DNA from: Thermoprotei archaeon
GTDB lineage: Archaea > Thermoproteota > Thermoprotei > Thermofilales > B20-G17
Direction of reading: 5' to 3'
Assembly (NCBI GenBank): GCA_003649515.1
Contig: QMSC01000068.1
Location: 1-6,783 of the forward strand
DNA: 6,783 nt
Position numbers and translations under genes: made by a program. This document shows positions 4,873 to 6,783 of the stretch, one piece after another; the first letter of the stretch is position 1; each line of letters starts with the position of its first letter. The notes under the pieces are model-generated. The model worked only from the letters and a program-made list of their open reading frames with translations, ran no database searches and had not been told where the DNA came from.

Positions 4873-6334
4873 TTTGCTTAAGAGCCTCAAGCTCCCGCCT
4901 ACAGGTTTCAAGCTCTCTTTCCAGCCTCTTCTTCTCTGCCTCAAGCTCTTTAACTCTTTTTCTCAGCGCCTCGAGTTCTTTCAGTTTTTCGCTGAGCGTT
5001 CGCTCACGGGACTCCAGCTCCATTCTTCGGGCCTCTAGTCTCTCTCTCAACTCCGCTAACATCTCCATTTTCGTGCTTAAGGACCTTTGGAAGCCTGAAA
5101 GCTCTCTTTCCTTCTCGAGAAGTCTTTTCTCCCACTCAAGTAATCTCCTCTCCTCCGACTTTAATCTTTGAATATAGGGCTCCAGCTCCTCTTTTAACTC
5201 TCTTTCACGCACAGCTATTTTGGCTTCGAGATCCTCTAGCTCTTTCCTCCTCTTTGCCACCTCTTCGTCAAGCTTCATAACCTCCTCTCTTAGCCTCTCA
5301 ATATATCGTTCGCGACGGCTAAGCTCCTCCTCACGGCTCATCAATTCCTTAGATCTCCTCTCCAACTCCTCCATCTTGGTCTTATAATCCGTGATTAGGG
5401 ACATTAGTTGCTCATTCATTTTCTTAAGCTCTTCTTCCTTGGAGTGTAGTGAGGCTTCCCAAAGCCTTAGCTCACTAGTCCTTTTATCTAAAGCTTCCTT
5501 CAACTCATTGAGTCTCGATTCGAGAAGGCTGAGCTCATGCGCTTTTCTGTCCAACTCTTTCCTCTGGTCTTCCAGCGCTTTTGCTATCTTTCTGTATTCC
5601 TTAAAATCATTAACGAGGTCTGTGATCTGTTTGAGAGCCTCCATAACAGTCTTTTCTAGACCTCCCACATTCTCTTCACGTTTTTTAAGTAGCTCGCTAA
5701 GCTCTGAGAGCTGCTTCTCTTTTTCCGCTAATTCTGAGAGCTTTTGCTCTACGTCCTTGGACCTCATCTCAAGTTCCATTAATTTCCTCCTTTTATCCTC
5801 AACTTCTTGCAACATCTTCTCGTAGACTTCTATTTTCGAAGCAAGATTCTTCAGAATCTTATCGTAAGATTCTAACCTTTCCTTAAGGAGCGTAGACCCC
5901 TTCTCTATGGGGCCTCTAACGGCTTCTAGACTTGTTACAGCCTTGCTCACAATATCCTCCATGCTTTTCAGGGCACTAGCTAGGGCTTCAACCTTTTTTA
6001 TACTCGTGTTTAAGACCTTCTCCCTCTCTTCGAGAATTTTCTCCCTTGCGCCTATCTTCTCCTTATACTCTTCGAGACTTTTGCTCCACCCTTCGAGCTC
6101 GCTCCTTAAAGCGTCAAGCGTAGAAGATAGATCTTTAACCGCATTAGCTATAAGGCGATAGTTTTCTGAGAACCTCGTATCAATTGAACCCTCTATGAAC
6201 TTAAGTGAAGAAGACATCTCCTCGCTAAGTGCTGCTAAGTCAGACCTTATCTGGTTTATGAGATCAAGGATGCCACTACGTAAATCCTCTAACTTCTCTT
6301 CAAGATCTATTTTTTTGCCACCTAGGATTGGCAT
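4865..6334 (-). CDS. Long coiled-coil protein without a recognisable globular domain (489 aa)
   Basis: Function is unknown. Nearly the whole chain is heptad-type coiled coil rich in Glu, Lys, Arg, Leu and Ser. I see only three prolines (P2, P142, P386) and one cysteine (C478). A pattern close to R-E-K/E-x-L-x-x-R-E-x-x-L recurs many times, for example near 97-110, 334-345, 402-412 and 441-452. The N-terminal 85 residues (LRSGILDLINQIRSDLAAL and on) are less charged and may form an oligomerising bundle. There is no Walker A motif, SMC/Rad50 head or hook, signal peptide or membrane helix, so it is a cytoplasmic rod or scaffold by inference. I chose the ATG at 6334 because a TATA box centred 24-25 bp upstream makes it a leaderless start. 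A TTG five codons earlier (6349) would precede the transcript. The 3' end overlaps the convergent membrane-protein gene by 8 bp. Confidence 0.8.
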   Translation of the reverse strand: MPILGGKKIDLEEKLEDLRSGILDLINQIRSDLAALSEEMSSSLKFIEGSIDTRFSENYRLIANAVKDLSSTLDALRSELEGWSKSLEEYKEKIGAREKILEEREKVLNTSIKKVEALASALKSMEDIVSKAVTSLEAVRGPIEKGSTLLKERLESYDKILKNLASKIEVYEKMLQEVEDKRRKLMELEMRSKDVEQKLSELAEKEKQLSELSELLKKREENVGGLEKTVMEALKQITDLVNDFKEYRKIAKALEDQRKELDRKAHELSLLESRLNELKEALDKRTSELRLWEASLHSKEEELKKMNEQLMSLITDYKTKMEELERRSKELMSREEELSRRERYIERLREEVMKLDEEVAKRRKELEDLEAKIAVRERELKEELEPYIQRLKSEERRLLEWEKRLLEKERELSGFQRSLSTKMEMLAELRERLEARRMELESRERTLSEKLKELEALRKRVKELEAEKKRLERELETCRRELEALKQTI

Positions 6335-6354
6335 TATATGCACCGTCAAGTGAG

Positions 6355-6368
6355 ATTTTAAACATAAA
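6355..6368 (-). promoter_or_regulatory. TATA box of the coiled-coil gene
   Basis: Minus-strand TTTATGTTTAAAAT contains TTTAAAAT (6362-6355), centred 24-25 bp before the ATG at 6334. This is the spacing of an archaeal leaderless promoter and is the main reason for preferring 6334 to the TTG at 6349. Confidence 0.5.
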
Positions 6369-6609
6369 TCATAAATATGTTTCTTGTGTTGAAAGTAAAG
6401 CGCTTCTGCTAATAATATGCATATAACATGACAATTAGTTTAAGACCAACAGGGAATTTAGTAGCTAAACGTTCGGGTACTTTGACCAGTGTAGTGTACA
6501 TTTTGGGAAATTTCCAAGCGATGGAAGGAGATACGCCCATGTACCTACTAAAAGGGTTCCGAAGCTGTAACGGTTTTCCATTTCAAACCATTTTCTGTAT
6601 TTTTGGGCT
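6369..6609 (+). other. Intergenic stretch with no confident gene
   Basis: This is the upstream flank of the coiled-coil gene. I see no RNA gene, repeat array or insertion-sequence end. There are two weak signals. One is a near-palindrome TTGGGAAATTTCCAA at 6503-6517, perfect apart from one extra G, which could be a protein-binding site. The other is a 25-codon frame, ATG 6539 to TAA 6616, preceded by AAGGAGAT with eight bases between GGAG and the ATG. It encodes a Phe-rich hydrophobic peptide with two cysteines. The same frame is open back to an ATG at 6428, but that longer version has no well-placed promoter or ribosome site. I would not call either a gene without homologs. Confidence 0.35.
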
Positions 6610-6618
6610 CTTTTAAGG
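6610..6618 (+). promoter_or_regulatory. TATA-like box for the gene at the right edge
   Basis: CTTTTAAGG is centred at 6614. Transcription would start near 6640, just after the last upstream in-frame stop (TAG 6636-6638) and before the Shine-Dalgarno at 6652-6660. The BRE part (TTGGG) is poor. Confidence 0.3.
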
Positions 6619-6651
6619 GTATTATGTGTTGTGTTTAGGTTTATGTTTTCT

Positions 6652-6660
6652 GGGGGTGGA
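6652..6660 (+). promoter_or_regulatory. Strong Shine-Dalgarno before the edge gene
   Basis: GGGGGTGGA matches the archaeal GGAGGTGAT at seven of nine bases and is the best ribosome site in the window. The TTG at 6669 follows with eight bases between. An ATG at 6661 is too close and stops after six codons. Confidence 0.4.
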
Positions 6661-6668
6661 ATGCTTTA

Positions 6669-6783
6669 TTGTTGTGCTTGAAGCCTGTGGATAGTGAGGC
6701 TTATGAACCCTATTGGTTTCGATTACATAAGGGGTATTTCATTAGGCAACTAGTGGAGACCCACCCCATAGCAAATACAGAAA
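6669..6783 (+). CDS. Unidentified protein, N-terminal part (runs off the window)
   Basis: The frame is open from 6639 to the right edge, and the 38 codons after the TTG at 6669 have no stop. The predicted start reads M(L)LCLKPVDSEAYEPYWF, followed by RLHKGYFIRQLVETHPIANT. The composition, with aromatic residues, a His-Lys-Gly turn and an amphipathic helix, looks like protein rather than random translation. A TATA-like box (6610-6618) and a strong Shine-Dalgarno (6652-6660) stand in the right order before it. Further TTG or GTG starts at 6672, 6678 and 6687 are possible. I do not recognise a family. It could also be a remnant of a mobile-element gene, but nothing here shows that. The call rests mainly on the initiation signals and needs the sequence to the right. 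Confidence 0.4.
   Translation, partial: MLCLKPVDSEAYEPYWFRLHKGYFIRQLVETHPIANTE

Noticed and set aside
4800..6161. Several long Ser/Leu-rich open frames on the plus strand (4800-5171, 5391-5825, 5907-6161)
   Set aside because: They are antisense to the coiled-coil gene. Its GAG/AAG/CTC-rich codons read backwards as Ser, Leu and Phe without stops, which explains these frames. They have no ribosome sites or family resemblance.
6335..6349. TTG start at 6349 for the coiled-coil gene
   Set aside because: It would lie upstream of the predicted transcription start. ATG 6334 is at leaderless distance from the TATA box.
6428..6616. 62-codon open frame on the plus strand
   Set aside because: No ribosome site or correctly spaced TATA box for its ATG, unusual composition, and no recognisable similarity. 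Only the inner ATG at 6539 has an initiation signal.
1..6783. CRISPR array, insertion sequence, origin or defence genes
   Set aside because: I looked for regularly spaced repeats, terminal inverted repeats with a transposase, and nuclease or helicase motifs on both strands and found none.

Overview
This window looks like a piece of a thermophilic archaeal chromosome, most likely from the Thermoproteota/TACK side. The grounds are a class I (archaeal-type) lysyl-tRNA synthetase with the MVHW start known from Pyrococcus, BRE/TATA-type promoters about 25 bp before starts (several apparently leaderless), heavy use of AGA/AGG/ATA codons and charge-rich proteins. The lineage is an inference. I cannot name a species.

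Layout. Positions 1-141 (+) hold the last 46 codons of what looks like a 2-oxoacid:ferredoxin oxidoreductase gamma subunit. It meets, tail to tail with one base between, a two-gene minus-strand unit. That unit runs from a 666-aa signal-peptide/type I membrane protein with a tandem beta-sandwich stalk (2722-722) to a 181-aa winged-helix protein of the YwgA/Panacea-like kind (688-143), which has its own TATA box. A 174-bp divergent intergenic region then carries back-to-back promoters for the 666-aa gene and for lysK.

On the plus strand, lysK (2930-4574) is broken by an apparent +1 frameshift at a T6 run (3882-3887), exactly between the catalytic domain and the helical anticodon-binding domain. 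Skipping one base restores a full-length 547-aa class I LysRS. The KMSKS-equivalent loop also lacks both lysines. A 104-aa three-helix membrane protein overlaps the end of lysK by 17 bp. It ends in an 8-bp convergent overlap with a minus-strand gene for a 489-aa almost pure coiled-coil protein with no recognisable head domain (6334-4865).

The right-hand 430 bp is mostly non-coding as far as I can see. At the very edge, from about 6669, a plus-strand reading frame with a TATA box, a good Shine-Dalgarno and a TTG start runs off the window.

The genes do not form an obvious pathway: one is for translation (lysK), one for central metabolism, and the rest are surface, membrane or structural proteins of unknown role. 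I see no CRISPR array, tRNA, rRNA, complete insertion sequence or defence system. The most noteworthy items are the interrupted lysK, its altered signature loop, and the orphan coiled-coil and surface proteins.
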